Assembly: GCF_048569485.1 (NCBI RefSeq)
Contig: NC_134357.1
Coordinates: forward strand, 64,662,168 to 64,726,167
Direction of reading: 5' to 3'
Source of the DNA: Anomaloglossus baeobatrachus
Taxonomy: Eukaryota > Chordata > Amphibia > Anura > Aromobatidae
Length of the DNA stretch: 64,000 bases
Numbering within the stretch: position 1 is the first letter of the stretch; the number at the start of each line of letters is the position of its first letter. Shown here one piece after another: positions 33,280 to 47,399 of the stretch. The position numbers were made by a program, and so were the translations under genes. The notes below the pieces were generated by a model. The model did not search any database. It was given only the letters and a program-made list of their open reading frames with translations, and was not told where the DNA came from.

Positions 33280-33844
33280 GGCTACGTTCAGACAGCAGTT
33301 TTTTGGCATCAGGCACAATCTGGCGTTTGCCTGATGCAACAGAATCCGGTGCAGAATATGCAAAAACAGATGCGCCTGATCCTTTTTTTTTTTATGGATC
33401 CGGTATACCTGATCTGTCAAATAATGGATCCGGCGCATCCGGTTTTTGCATCCATTTTGTCTGTTTTTTTTGCTGGATCCATTTTTTCAATAAATTGGAG
33501 CATGTTCAGTTTAAAAAAACAGATCCGGCGGCCGCATCCGTTTTTGCCGCATCGCGCCGGATTCGGCGTCCATAGGCTTCCACTGTAAATCACGTTGTAT
33601 AGCGCCGGATCCGGCGCGATACGTTTTTTTTTCAGAGACAAAAAACTTTCAATCAGACGTTCCATCCGGCCGCCGCATTGAGTAATTATGATCCATCAAA
33701 GGCCGGATACAACGCAAGGCCATCAGGCACAATCCGGAGCTAATTCAAATCAATGGGGATAAAACGGATCCAGTGCCGGATCCGTTTTATCCGTTTTTTT
33801 CTGGATTGTGCCTGATGGAAAAAAACTGATGTGTGAACGTAGCC
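33280..33844. mobile_element. TTA-flanked MITE, GGCTACGTTCA ends
   Basis: Flanked by TTA at 33277-33279 and 33845-33847. Ends are GGCTACGTTCAGACAGCAG and the complement of GGCTACGTTCACACATCAG. The interior has many GGATCCGGCGC-type segments in both orientations. It touches the next MITE directly. Confidence 0.87.
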
Positions 33845-33847
33845 TTA

Positions 33848-34406
33848 AGCCTGCTTTACACGTTGCAATTTCGCATACGATTTCGTATGCGATTTGCAAC
33901 GCCCCCATCGTATGTGAGGCACGTTCAATTTTGTTGAATGTGCCGCACATACGATTAACCCCCGTCACACGTACTTACCTTCCATACGACCTCGATGTGG
34001 ACGGCGAACATCCACTTCCTGGAGTGGGAGGGACGTTCGTCGTCACATCGACGTCACGCGGCAGCCGGCCAATAGAAGCGGAGGGGCGGAGCTGAGCGGG
34101 ACGTAAACACCCGCCCACCTCCTTCCTTCCGCATTGCCGGCGGGAGCCGCAGGACGCAGGTGAGATCTGTTCATCGTTCCCGGGGTGTCATACACTGCGA
34201 TGTGCGCTACCCCGGGTACGATGAACAACCTGACGTGCAATTCTAGAGAAAGGTACGATGTGTATGCGATGAACGTTTTACCGTTCAATCGCAATCGCAC
34301 GTAGCTGTTACACACTACAATGTACCTTACGATGCCGGATGTGCGTCACTTACGACGTGACCCCGCCGACACATTGTAAGATACATTGCAGTGTGTAAAG
34401 CGGGCT
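33848..34406 (+). mobile_element. Harbinger-like MITE, copy 7
   Basis: Flanked by TTA at 33845-33847 and 34407-34409; the left TTA is shared with the preceding element. Ends AGCCTGCTTTACACGTTGC and GCAGTGTGTAAAGCGGGCT. The centre carries CCAATAGAAGCGGAGGGG. Confidence 0.88.
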
Positions 34407-34409
34407 TTA

Positions 34410-35535
34410 GGCAGCAAAATATGCAATTTTTCACCATAAATTTTATTCTTCCAGTGTATAGAGGGATATATACACAATCTGTAACACATGCGGATTTGGG
34501 ATTCAGATCTGTATCAGAATATTTTCTTGTCTGAATATATAAATGTTTTATGCACAAAAGTTCAATACTCACATAGTACAAATGGAAAAAGAAATGTGTT
34601 GATTTCATTCATTCTGTGACATGGAAATGGATATCCCGTATACAGTAAGTAAGCTGGTAGGTTAGACTGTGCAGAGTGAAACAGCTTAGCTCCAGATTTT
34701 TTGGTATAAAATTAGACAAAAAAGGACACTAAAAAAAATGCGGCTTCTGTAGAACGGCTCCTAGGTTACAGTCGATGTGAATCATATCATTTCTTTGTTC
34801 TCTCAGCAATACTCTCGGTAGAAGCCAGTGACATTGCAGCTGCTAGGATAGTGCGCAAAGGCAAGCGGCCAGCTCGCACAATGAAAATCTACATAGTGGC
34901 CAGCTGCATAGAGGTAGGAACAAAAATAACTGTGCCCATATCATTTCCTGTGGAGGAAATCAGCACCAGCTCATCTATGGGGCAATGGTTTTTGCTCCAG
35001 ATGAAATATGGGCTAGCAGAAAGATCGCGCTATGACATTCGGAGACAAAACAGGAGATTGTAATCATATGCACTGCGCATTGATTTCCTAGTTAATTGCA
35101 GCCAATCTCAATCTTTTCATGGTTTCCCAAGAGAACAGTAGCGCATGGCAAACCTGTACCAAGCCAGACTCATATGTTTTAATGTTTTAGACCAAGGTAT
35201 CTCTGCTCATTATATTTCCTTTTCTGACCATATCCTCATGGGCACATTGAAATGATGGCCAGCATTCTGCAAGCAGCAAAATACAGTCAATGTGTATAAT
35301 TTCCATCCAGACCAGTTATGGCCAACCATTTGAGCTTGGTATGTCAAAATTCGTAAAAAAAAAAAAAAATCAAGCATAACTCAGGTGGTGTGTCACTTCT
35401 CGAAAAAGCCATAATTTTGTGATATTTATAGCTCTAATAACAAAATGTTATTTGATGATGACTGCTGGGGGGAAGGGGAGAGGAGATAATGACTGTTGGG
35501 GGAAGAGGAGATAATGATTATCTCCTCTCCCCCTC
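34410..35535. other. Unassigned stretch
   Basis: No family recognised. The short frame at 34851-35063 has no known motif. A poly-A run lies at 35356-35370, and a GGGGAAGAGGAGATAATGA duplication at 35475-35520. Confidence 0.4.
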
Positions 35536-35975
35536 CCCCCAGCAGAAGCAGTCATGTCCACTGTCGTAATGTGCCCATCTTGTCCCCTGTAGTAATGTGC
35601 CCATCTTTGTCCCCTGTAGTAAGGTGCCCATCCTTGTCCCCTGTAGTAAGGTGCCTATACTTATCCCCATACAGTAGTAATGTTCCCATCCTTGTCCCCG
35701 TACTAATGTGCCCATATTGTCCCCTATAGTAATGAGCCCATTCTTGTCCCCTGTAGTATTGTGCTCATCCTTGTCCCCATCCTGTAGTAATATGCCTATT
35801 CTTGTCCCCTGTAATAATGTGGTCATCCTTGTCCTCTGTAGTAATGTTCCCATCCTTGTCCCCATGCTATAGTAATGTGCCCATCCTTGTCCCCTGTACT
35901 AATGTGCCTATATTGTCCCCTATAGTAATGAGCCCATTCTTGTCCCCTGTAGTAATGTGCTCATCCTTGTCCCCA
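35536..35975. repeat. About 31-bp minisatellite, left block
   Basis: Degenerate tandem units built on TAGTAATGTGCCCATCCTTG followed by TCCCC and sometimes ATCCTG. The array stops at the Helitron and continues at 39137 in the same orientation. Confidence 0.88.
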
Positions 35976-35979
35976 TCTA

Positions 35980-37577
<1,598 letters not shown>

Positions 37578-37926
37578 TATATATATATATAATTGCCTTA
37601 TTCTGTCTGTCTGTCTGTCTTGCTCCAAAATTGTGTCGTGACAGTGTCGTTAGAATGACAGCTGTCGGATTGGCCACTGGGCTCGGCCTGCCCCCCCCCC
37701 ACGGATTGGCTGCTCGCCTCGGCCTGGCCCCGCCCCCCGAATGGATTGGCCGCTCGCCCCGGCCCTCCGCACGCATCGCCCGCTCCAACGTACACCGGCT
37801 CCCGGTACAGATGTGCAGGGAGCCGGCATATGCTGACGCCTCGCCCGCTCGGCCATGCCCAGGCACACGTTGGCACGCTCGGCCCCGCCCCCGGCGGACA
37901 TAACCTTGCGATGCTGGGATCGTGAC

Positions 37927-38030
37927 GGAGCCGGTGTACGCTGGTAACTATGATACACATCGGGTAACTATAGGAAACGCTTCCCTTAGTTACCCGATGT
38001 GTATCATGGTTACCAGCGTACACCGGCTCC
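37927..38030. repeat. 104-bp palindrome in the Helitron
   Basis: GGAGCCGGTGTACGCTGG faces its complement, and the inner arms carry ACACATCGGGTAACTA. The same module occurs in the unrelated MITEs at 28600 and 47585. Confidence 0.85.
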
Positions 38031-38139
38031 CGATACACATGTGCAGGGAGCCGGCATACGCTGACGCCTCGCCCGCTCGGCCCCGCCCCCGGCACACGTT
38101 GGCACGCTCGCCCCCGCCCCCGGCGACCCCAGCACGGGG

Positions 38140-38592
38140 GATGGAGCACAATGGAGGGTGTGCAGAATGGAGGATGGAGCACGAGGGGGGGTGCGCAGCA
38201 TGGGAGATGGAGCACGATGGGGGGTGTGCAGCATGGGAGATGGAGCACGATGGGGGGTGCGCAGCATGGAGGATGGAGCACGATGGGGGGTGCGCAGCAT
38301 GGGGGATGGAGCACAATGAGGGGTGCGCAGCATGGGGGATGGAGCACGATGGGGGGTGCGCAGCATGGGGGATGGAGCACGATGGGGGGTGCGCAGCATG
38401 GGGGATGGAACACGATGGGAGGTGCGCAGCATGGGGGATGGAGCACGATGGGGGGTGCGCAGCATGGGGGATGGAGCACGATGGGGGGTGCGCAGCATGG
38501 GGGATGGAGCACGATGGGGATGCGCAGCATGGGGGAAGGAGCACGATGGGCGATGCGCAGCATGGGGGATGGAGCACGATGGGGGTGCACAC
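38140..38592. repeat. 33-bp minisatellite in the Helitron
   Basis: About 13 copies of a unit containing GATGGAGCACGATGGGGGGT and GCGCAGCATGGGG. A period of 33 keeps frames open on both strands, which produces long spurious open frames. Confidence 0.93.
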
Positions 38593-38594
38593 CT

Positions 38595-39009
38595 CCCCCC
38601 AAAACACACACACACCGCCACACGCGCACCACACAACACACCACACACACACACACACACACACTGGGAACCACAAACACCGCCCTACACAGACACCCAC
38701 ACACACACACAGACAACGCCGCACACACACAACACCCAACACACAAACACCGCGGCATACACAAATATACGCACATACCGCGCAACACACACACATTGCA
38801 CAAAACATACCTCCCCCCAAAACACACACACGCACCCCACAGCCACACCCACACAAACCGCGCAACACACAAAGCACCACACACACAATGCTGCAGACAC
38901 ATAGCGCTCCACAAACACCACCACTCTCACACCCCCCCACCCAGACAACACCCAGAACATTTACAGCGCCCTACACAAACACTTGGCAACTACACACAAC
39001 ATCTATATA

Positions 39010-39062
<53 letters not shown>
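38595..39062. repeat. CA-rich stretch and (AT)n run in the Helitron
   Basis: ACAC-rich low-complexity DNA from 38595 to about 39000, then a pure AT run at 39015-39062 shortly before the 3' hairpin. Confidence 0.85.
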
Positions 39063-39136
39063 CAAAAATCATACATTACCTACACAATACGTAAATTCTA
39101 GAATACCCGATGCGTTAGAATCGGGCCATCTTCTAG

Positions 39137-39480
39137 TCCTGTAAGAATATGCCTATCCTTGTCCCGTGTAATAATGTGGTCATCCTTGTCCTCTGTAGTA
39201 ATGTGCCCATCCTTGTCCTCTGTAGTAATGTTCCCATCCTTGTCCCCATCCTGTAGTAATGTGCCCATCCTTGTCCTCTCTAGTAATGTACCCCATCCTG
39301 TAGTAATGTACCCATGTTGTCACCCTTGTAATAATGTGTCCATTCTTGTCCCCTTCTTTTAGTAATGCCCCATCCTGTAATTATGTGTCCATCCTGTACT
39401 AATGTCCATCCTTGTCCCCATCCTGTAGTAATGTGCCCATCTTGTCATCCTTGTAGTATTGTGTCCATTCTTGTACACAT
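39137..39480. repeat. About 31-bp minisatellite, right block
   Basis: Continuation of the 35536 array after the Helitron (TCCTGTAAGAATATGCCTAT onward), with more degenerate units towards its end. Confidence 0.85.
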
Positions 39481-40448
39481 CTGTGTCCCCTTCTTTTCGC
39501 TATGCCCCATCCTGTAGTTACGTCCAATATTTATGCACCATGATGCCGTTTTCACATACACACACAAAAAAAGATTCTTCTCACCTGTCCTCCATTCCCT
39601 TGGTGTCCTATTTCCTGTATCTTGCAACCCGCGGGCCTCCTGACAATCACAACCCTTTGCCGAGGGCCGAAGCCATCTGCTGTGGCCCCCAGCAGAGGGC
39701 CGCGATCGTCAGGGGACCTGCGGGCCACAAGAAGCTCAGGGGCCGCATGCGGCTTGCGTGTTTCAGACCACTGGGTTAGAGAGAGGAGTGATACGTAAGC
39801 ATGCCTCACTCAGGACCCTAATTAAAAGGTACAAATTACCAGTGTCCACATCACAATCTATAAGACAAGCCGCGGTCACCGGTGATTTAACTAAAACTGC
39901 ATGTGCGGCTCCCCCCGAGCCGGTCATTTCGGAACAGTTTAGCTGCATATGAAGTTGTAGTTAAATCACTGGCGAACGCGGATTATCTTATAGATCGGGA
40001 CACTGCTGCCTGCTCCTGCAGTGCGTGTCAGCAAAAATGGCTCAGTGTGTCACCACTGACATGCCTGTCATAGGTTAGCCATCACTGATCTAGACATACC
40101 TAAATGATCATGTTGCACAAATGTGCTGTGATAAACCAAAAAGAGGCACGATACGTTTGGACCCTCCCACCACACTAACAGTGGGATGGATACAAGTTGC
40201 CCATAACTTGTTTTTTTTTTTTTTATGTTATGCCCTATTAGTAGGACAGTGAACAAATTGCTGATTGCTGAGGGTACATCCGCTGGGATCTCCAGTGATC
40301 CCTAAGATGGAGCCCAATCTGAATGAAGGTCAAGCATGCGGACCACCCCTCTATTTATTCTCTATGGTGTAGTGCTTAGCAATCTGGCAGTTCCATAGGG
40401 AATAAATGGGGCAGACGTACACATGCTTGAACTCTGGAGACCCCCAAG
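39481..40448. other. Unassigned, with a repeat fragment
   Basis: Part of 39620-39780 (GGGCCGCATGCGGCTTGCG) resembles the end of a hAT-like dispersed repeat. Part of 40270-40440 resembles a MITE fragment seen near 20700. No exon recognised. Confidence 0.4.
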
Positions 40449-41420
40449 TGTTGTGAATGTCATCCGAGTGGGTTCTGGTGTGGAGCTCTATCTGGTGGCC
40501 AAGAATGGTAATAAAGCTGAGTATGAATCTGTGACTCAAACAGGTGTTGGAATTAATTAGGAATCCAGGAAGTTGTATTGGAGACCAGTCTAGTGTATAT
40601 AGGTGAGCAGTTTCTGCTGGCGGATGCCGGTGATAAATGTTTGCTTCTGCCTCTGAAGATGGCTTGGAGTTTGTCCTTCAGTTTCCTCAATTTATCCTGC
40701 ACCAGAATTCACTCCAGATAAGTCTGCAGGTTTTCTTTGCTTAACTGCTGTTTTTGCACCTTCGGGTGTTGGTGTTGTTTTTCCATTTTGTTGTGTGTTT
40801 GTTTCTTGCATGTGAGGATCTGGCTCTCTGCTATTTTTGAGAGGGCAGTTCCTTCAGCTAGAAAGGGAGTTTCTCACTGTTCTGATTTTGATTATTTGCA
40901 CTTTTGACTATTATTTGTTCTGTGATTTTGTTCCTTCCCATTATATCTGCAGTTCTGTTTAACTTGTGTGTCTGGCACAACAGTACCTGATATAGTGGGG
41001 GAAGACCGTGTGGTCTAAGTTCTTTTTTTCTATCAGGAGTTTGGTATTTTTTGCAGGGTTTTTTGCTGGCCGCAATTAGTTATCTGTCCAGTCCTGTTGT
41101 ATCTAGTAAGTCAAGCCTCACCTTTGCTGATCTATATTTTCTGTGTATTGTGTTTTCTTACATCACCGTCGTTACATGTTGGGGGCTTGCTATTGCTTTG
41201 GGGACTGCTCTGAGGCAAGTTAGGATTCCTCATTTCTATTTTTCAAGTGTAGCTAGTTTCTCCGGCAGTGACGAGGCATCTAGGTGTGTTAGGAACATCT
41301 CACTGCTACTTCTAGTGTTGTCTGATAGATAGGGGATTGCGGTCAGCTTAGTTTCCAACTACTCTTGTGGTTTTTTTTCCAGATTTTTTTGTGATCGTCC
41401 ACGGTTACCAGTTCATAACA
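40449..41420 (+). mobile_element. Solo-LTR fossil (probably Ty3/gypsy)
   Basis: A 972-bp unit with inverted ends TGTTGTGAA and TTCATAACA, and the direct repeat CCCAAG on both sides (40443-40448 and 41421-41426). Its T-rich body with GTTACATGTTGGGGGC resembles LTRs common in frogs. There is no internal region, so it appears to be a solo LTR left by recombination between two LTRs. Confidence 0.7.
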
Positions 41421-41426
41421 CCCAAG

Positions 41427-42700
41427 GCTATTGTTGTAGTCACAGAATCTGTTTGACACAGGGGTGCTGAGTCTAAGGCGGTGTAAACTTTGCTGCAGGA
41501 CACTGGCAGACACAGATATAAAAGAGCCCTTGTGCAAGAACCGTATGTGGGCCCATTGCAGCCCAAGAGGTCATCAAAATGTACAATTCCACTTGCCTTG
41601 GAGGTAGAAGTGGGCCCCCCAAACCTCTTGGGTACCTGTGCAGCTGCAACAATTATATATCCGCCCCTCCTGCAGGTTGATTCCCTTGTCATAATTCCCA
41701 GAATTATCACAGATTAGAAGCAGTGACTATCGGAGCAAGGCATTATCTGGAAAACAGCCATGATTGTCACCAGGAAAGCAGTCAAGACACTAGAAGCTAA
41801 GGTATAAGAAAGGTCCATAGTTTGGAGCACGCCTGAAGTCAGGACCAGGAACAGCACTACAGGAAGAACCTTCATCTATGCTCCACAGAACAAGTGATGG
41901 CTTCACTAGCAAATTGTTGTGATCATGTACCAGATCTTGGATTCTCTAAGTCATAATCTGTTTGGGTCTGGCTAAACTGGGTGCAACGTCTCAGGGATGA
42001 CCTGGACTTCAATGATAACTCTGCAAGGATACATAGATTTTGCTGCAGGAGGATTTTCAGATTGCAGTCCCAAAAATAGCCATGATTGTAGGTAGTAGTC
42101 ATAATCCAGGATCAAAGCCAAGAGTTGTCCCCAGGAGAACGGTCAAGATATGGCTGACCAGAAGACAAGAAAGAAACATAGTCAGGAACACAGCCAGAGG
42201 TTGAAACGAAAAGTAGAATAGCAGGTAAAAAATGAACAATCCCTGGGGTCGGGTAGGGCTAATATCAAGAAACAGGACAAGACCACGATCAAAGTCGCTA
42301 GAAACAAAGCACAAGGGGACAAGACCAGGCTGGGGTTTAATGAGCATGAAGGGCATTGCAGACTGCTTGGTCATTAAATAGAATATCTGATCTCACATCC
42401 TCCGCAGGCGTGCGTTACTTGGAAACTTTACTACCCTAGTAGAAGAGAGGATAGCTGTAGACACAATTGGGACCAGCAGAGGAGGCTTCCGGTTGCTGAT
42501 GCTGATTGACGGGACGGAGCGCTGGATCTGAGTGATGTGAGTAATGTTGAGACTATTTAACCTCCTCTATCAAAGGGGTTGTCTCAGGTTTACAAATTAA
42601 TTAGGATAGAGCTTAAACATGAACATGCATGGGTAAGACACTCGGCACCCTACCACCAATCAGCTGATAACTACTCCAGCAGCAACAAGAGATGGTAAGT
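41427..42700. other. Unassigned, possibly old retroelement sequence
   Basis: Contains segments such as CCAGGATCAAAGCCAAGAG near 42106 that look like worn LTR-type sequence, but no ends are visible. Nothing coding is called. Confidence 0.3.
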
Positions 42701-43095
42701 TTAATATATAGAAAGAGGACAGAGTTTTTGTAGTGCAAACAAGTACAAAAGATTTAATTAGGGCATCAGGTGAATATCCATTAAAAGCATATAAAATATC
42801 GGGACCAAGCCAAGTATGCAGATCACTTAGGGGTTTACAATATACAAAATATTTGCAAAATTGTACGGCAACAAGTGATTATTTTAAATACATCCTATAT
42901 TGGCTTATGCCCATAGTGAACGCAACCCTTCAGGATCACATATGCAATAATACATGTAATAGCGTTACAAGATCATATCTACCGGCATTGATGAGAATGT
43001 CAAAATAACGGCTTAGTCACGGAAAATAACTTCAGAGAACATCCGACGTACGTTTCGAAGTATTTGGTATTAATTCTTCATCGGGGTGAAGTAAT
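42701..43095 (-). mobile_element. Penelope-like terminal fragment (candidate)
   Basis: On the minus strand 43088-43043 reads CCCGATGAAGAATT, then CTTCGAAACGTACG, the arrangement seen at the conserved ends of Penelope-like elements and similar to 58200. Full limits are unclear. Confidence 0.4.
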
Positions 43096-43690
43096 TTAAG
43101 TAATGTAAGGAGCGGAAAATCCCACCTCCATATATTGTTTACTGACTGCTGCCAAGAACTGCTCCTTATTTAACATTCCTATATCAGTTGATGATCGTTT
43201 GCAGAAGTGAAGAGCTGAAGACGTCTGAGCTTAAACTGCAGCATAGCAAGACATAGTAAGAAGTCATGATGGTCTGGAAAGGATGGAGAAGAAAAGGACA
43301 ACTCAATCAGAGATGACGTCATCTGTGAGTTGCAAAATATCATAGTGTATTCTTCTGTCTCTGACTGCGCGGCACCAGTTCTGTCCTCACTTGTAAGGTC
43401 TGAAGCATGATAACCTGTGAAACATCAACTCTCAGCACAAATTCACCATTCTCTAGGTCAATTTGAAGCTGTAGGAATGTGACACTAGCATGTGTTACCC
43501 TGACTCAACAATTGTTATATCTGATTATTACACAAGAAATAATTTTCCAACTATCCTGGATTATCCAAGATTTATAGACCTCTTGATATGTGATGTCTGG
43601 ACTCTTTCTCATCTTCGCAGAGTCCAAACACACATTCAGGCGACAGGAAAAGGTTTGCAATCTGGTAAAAGTGTATAGGTATGAATACAT
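43096..43690. other. Unassigned stretch
   Basis: Nothing recognised beyond short frames without motifs. Confidence 0.4.
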
Positions 43691-44258
43691 TTTTGGTGGC
43701 AGGCTTTGTGCATCACTGTGAAAAAATTGCCAAGTATGAGTTTCCAGGAATCAAACCCCCAACCTGCATCATTGGAGGCACCAGCAAAAACTGTCAGTCA
43801 ATGATCACTGATAGAATATAGGAAAGTTTTCTAAGCTTGAATTTGCATTGCATATGTCTATTTTTACAGGCAAATTGTACCGGTGCATAGAGCTACATCT
43901 CTACATACCAGTGCATTTCTATGTACCTGTATATTAGTGGTAAAATAAAAGGTCACAGCTTTGCTTTTCTTCCTATAAAATTATTAAAAAATAATGATAA
44001 ACAATTACAATAATAACCTTTTAATGCACTTAAAAAAATAACATCACAAATCAGCAAATAACAGACATACTTTGTGTCCCTAAAATTGTAATAAAATGTA
44101 CAATGCAGGGATCAGATTATTTACAGTGAATGTTAAATGGCATAAAAAAAAGACGTGACTGATTTTTTTTTCTCCAGTAAACCCACAAAAAAATGTAGCA
44201 CTGAGGCCGTGTTCACACGTAGCGTAGCTGCATTTTTTTCTGCTGCTTTTTATCTATA
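43691..44258 (+). repeat. Repeated segment, copy A
   Basis: First of three related segments (A here, B at 45890, C at 47400). Shared landmarks are TACCGGTGCATAGAG, CATCTCTACATA and TATAAAATTATTAAAAAATAA. Copy A is uninterrupted where B carries a Tc1 remnant (TTTCTATGTACCTG at 43917); its right part was entered by a MITE at 44259. Confidence 0.75.
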
Positions 44259-45108
44259 CAGTGGAACCTCGCTTAACGAGTAACCCAGTTAACGAGAATT
44301 TCGCTTAACAAGCAAAGCTTTCTGTAAATTTGTAACTCTGTTTACGAGAAAGCTTTACTGTGCGAGCAAAATCCTCACCGCACATACTTCCGGTTTCGTA
44401 CATCCACCGCGCTCTGACCCGCTCTTACAGTCTGCAAACACACACAAGCATGCACAAAACACACACAAACAAACACATACAGTATTATGCTCACCTTACC
44501 TTCCATTCCATCGCAGCCTCATGGTTCTTGTAGTTCGCCGGTATATCTCGACGAGGGAGGAATCCTCGCGGCGAACTACAAAACCCAGGAGGCCGGCGAT
44601 GGAACGGAAGGTAAGGTGAGCATAATATGTGTACCTTCCGTTCCCTTGCCGGCCTCCTAGGTCCTATACTTCGCCGGTATAGGCTGTGTATCGGCAAGCA
44701 TTGCGACGAAGCAGGAACCTCCTCTGTCAGCCGCTACTCAAAGGCAACGCGCTGGCCAATCAGAGGCAAGCGACTCCTGCCTTTGACGTCAGCGCTCTGG
44801 GTGCGGAAGTTCCTCCCTTCGTCGTGATGGTAACCCGATACACAGCCCGTAGTAGCGAACAGCAAGTCCCAGGAGACCGGTGATGGAACGGAAGGTAAGG
44901 TGAGCATAATATGTGCATGTGTTTGTGTGTGTTTGTGCGTGTGTGGAATGGCACAATAGGAGACCAGGATGGGACATTTAACAAGTTGTGGAACGAATTG
45001 TCTGCATTGCAATGATTTCCTATGGGAAATGTTGCTTTGCTGAACGATTAACTTGGTTAACAAGCACACTCTCAGAACGGATTGTTCTCGTTAACCAAGG
45101 TTCCACTG
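44259..45108. mobile_element. Mariner/Tigger-like MITE
   Basis: Ends are CAGTGGAACCTCGCTTAACG and the complement of CAGTGGAACCTTGGTTAACG, flanked by TA (44257-44258 and 45109-45110). The interior has inverted segments (CTTCCATTCCATCGC facing GCGATGGAACGGAAG). No transposase is present. CAGTGGAACCT ends are usual for Tigger-type mariners. Confidence 0.87.
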
Positions 45109-45205
45109 TACATTTTTTTGCAGGTGTCCGCACCACACAACTCAAAAAAGAAATATGGAAATACAAAAAGCCTTATAGGCCTAGAAAAGCAAGCCCTCGT
45201 ATAGT

Positions 45206-45629
45206 GAAACTGAACCTGTCGGCAGGTTTTTTCTATGTAAGCTGAAGACAGCATGCTGCAAGGGTTAAAACATAGAATTCAGGGCTGCCTGTCTTGTCAG
45301 GGTCCGATCTGTTGTTTTCCTTTATTGTTTGTTTAAGCAGCAGGACCCTTATTATTGCTCGGACTACAATGTCACGCACCTCCGGCAGTCCGGCACGCCC
45401 CCTTCTCTGATTGACACCTCACTGTTATTGTACAATCTCTATAGAGAGCCTGGTGTGGGCCGAGCAGCTCTCTCAGTTCTGCTACATGGCTAAATCTAAA
45501 AATTTTGATTGTGTAAGAGTGGCTGCACCCAGTAATCTAAGTGATACATTGTTAGATTCACGATCTCTTTGACAACATTATACTGCTCTCAGATAAGGTA
45601 GCAGAAACCTGCTGACAGATTTCCTTTAA
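45206..45629. mobile_element. MITE with AACCTGTCGGCAGG ends
   Basis: The left end ACTGAACCTGTCGGCAGG faces CCTGCTGACAGATTTCCT on the right. The same end type bounds the element at 54799. It is non-coding. Confidence 0.65.
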
Positions 45630-45889
45630 AGGCATAGCTCCCAACTGTCAAGGATTTGCGGGACTGTCCCTATTTGAGGGATCATTCCCACTGTCCTGAC
45701 TTCCTCTCCGGCTCTGTAGCTTCTACTAGGAGACAAGGCTGATATCTCTTTGCACACAGATAAATTAAATAAACAGTTCTCTTCTCTGGTCTCCCAGAGA
45801 CTTGAACTTGTCCATAGGTAGCAGCTCTCCCTAAAAACCCAAAGCCCACACTGAGCGAGACAGGAGACTTTGGTATACTTGAGCTGTAG

Positions 45890-47399
45890 TGCAGGAAGGG
45901 AACCCAGAAGCAAATTATACAGGTGCATAGAGATACATCTGTACATAGCCGTGTATTTATACACTGATGAGCAAAAGGGTAACAATGTTTTGAGCTTTTG
46001 ACTCAAATTAAAAATCCAAGACATATCTCTAGAGAAAGGGCATATCCATCCACCAATACACTGAATACATGGGATTAATTATAAACGGGAAGTGAAAAAA
46101 CAAATTATCAATGGGGAAGTCAGGGAGAGATCATTTATCAAAGAATTTTTGCAGCCAGCTTGGAATTGTAATATAGTTATGAATATTGGTGTGTGCATGG
46201 GTCTTACAGTTATGGGAGATATATTTTCGGCGTTATACCAGAATGAAGAACATAATGCATATTTTTTCATAACTGTGGGACATGCCAATAAGTTCCAAGT
46301 TAAAATCTGCCAGCTGCATGATGATAGACATGCCATGTTTCATATCTATAGAAACATAAAATCATGATGAGAATCATGACCACAATATCTCCCACCTGTG
46401 AACCCCAGAGGCTGAGATATCTTTGAAGTTGGGTTTTCATAATTTTATGGAAACTGCAGCCATATCCCATGACCCGCCTTGTCACAAGCCACCAGAGGGG
46501 AAGTATCCTGTGTAAATAAAAGGCAAATACCAAATTTTAGCTCTTCTCAGTCCTTGGAGGTACAACTAATGTGCTGTGGATCCTATCCATCTTTGCTAAG
46601 GAGCACCTTCCTCCTCTAAACTTGAAAGCCATTGTTGTGGCACAGTTGTAGTAATTTTCGTTTTTTTATTCCATGTTATGTAATTGTATATGCTGTATCC
46701 TACAAGATGTTACTTTGTACATGAGAACAATGGGTATGAAAAGGACGACATAGTGTTCCAGGAGGACAACAACCAGAAGCATATGTCGCAATTGGTGAAA
46801 AAATGATTCACTGACAATGAAGTAGAGGTGCTGGATTGGCCTCTCAGTCCCCAGACCTCAACCCAATCGAACACTTGTGGGTAGAGTTGAAAAAAAGCTG
46901 TATACATACCCAAGTGAGCCGACCAGTATGCACCATTGGGAATGTGTAGAAGAGACCTTGGATCAAATTTCAGTGGAGACATGCTTGAATCTGATTGAGA
47001 GCATGCCCAGGATTAAGACAGTGTTGAAAGCCAAATGTGGATTTACAAAATACTAACAAAATAATAAAAAAATTAATTTAGATTTTTAGGAGCAAAACAG
47101 TAACAATGCAGTGACATGACAAGAATCTGCATAACTAATCACTTGCTAAAAAATTGCATGTCAAATTTATGTATGAGATTGCCAAGATGATTTTCTATAA
47201 AATGAAGGTCGTCTCACGCTCAAAGCTGTAGTGAATGATGAGTTATGGAGCTGGAAAGTCAAAAGGTCAAAACATTGTTCCCCCTTTGCTCATCAGTCTA
47301 TGTACCAGTATTCTAGAGGTGAGCAAATTATCTGTTTTATTCCTATAAAATTACTAAAAAATAATTTAAAAAAAATGCAAAAATGTAATTTTTCTATTT
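45890..47399 (+). repeat. Repeated segment, copy B
   Basis: ATTATACAGGTGCATAGAGA and TATAAAATTACTAAAAAATAA match copy A, but they are separated by a 1.3-kb Tc1-type remnant at 45962. Confidence 0.75.
45962..47298 (+). mobile_element. Tc1-type remnant inside copy B
   Basis: Flanked by TA. Ends are CACTGATGAGCAAAAGGG and the complement of GACTGATGAGCAAAGGGG, matching over about 45 bp. The 5' two-thirds of the transposase gene is missing. The C-terminal part at about 46742-47055 still shows FQEDNNQKHMSQLVKK with the second catalytic Asp, then a stop where Trp is expected, then EVEVLDWP and, after a frameshift, the PDLNPIEHLW segment with the catalytic Glu, ending GFTKY and stop. It is an internally deleted copy that only a related transposase could have moved. 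Confidence 0.82.

Noticed and set aside
37598-39094. Cysteine/proline/histidine-rich frames of 200-438 codons
   Set aside because: They lie on a 33-bp minisatellite and CA repeats in a Helitron; the period is a multiple of three, so frames stay open by chance.
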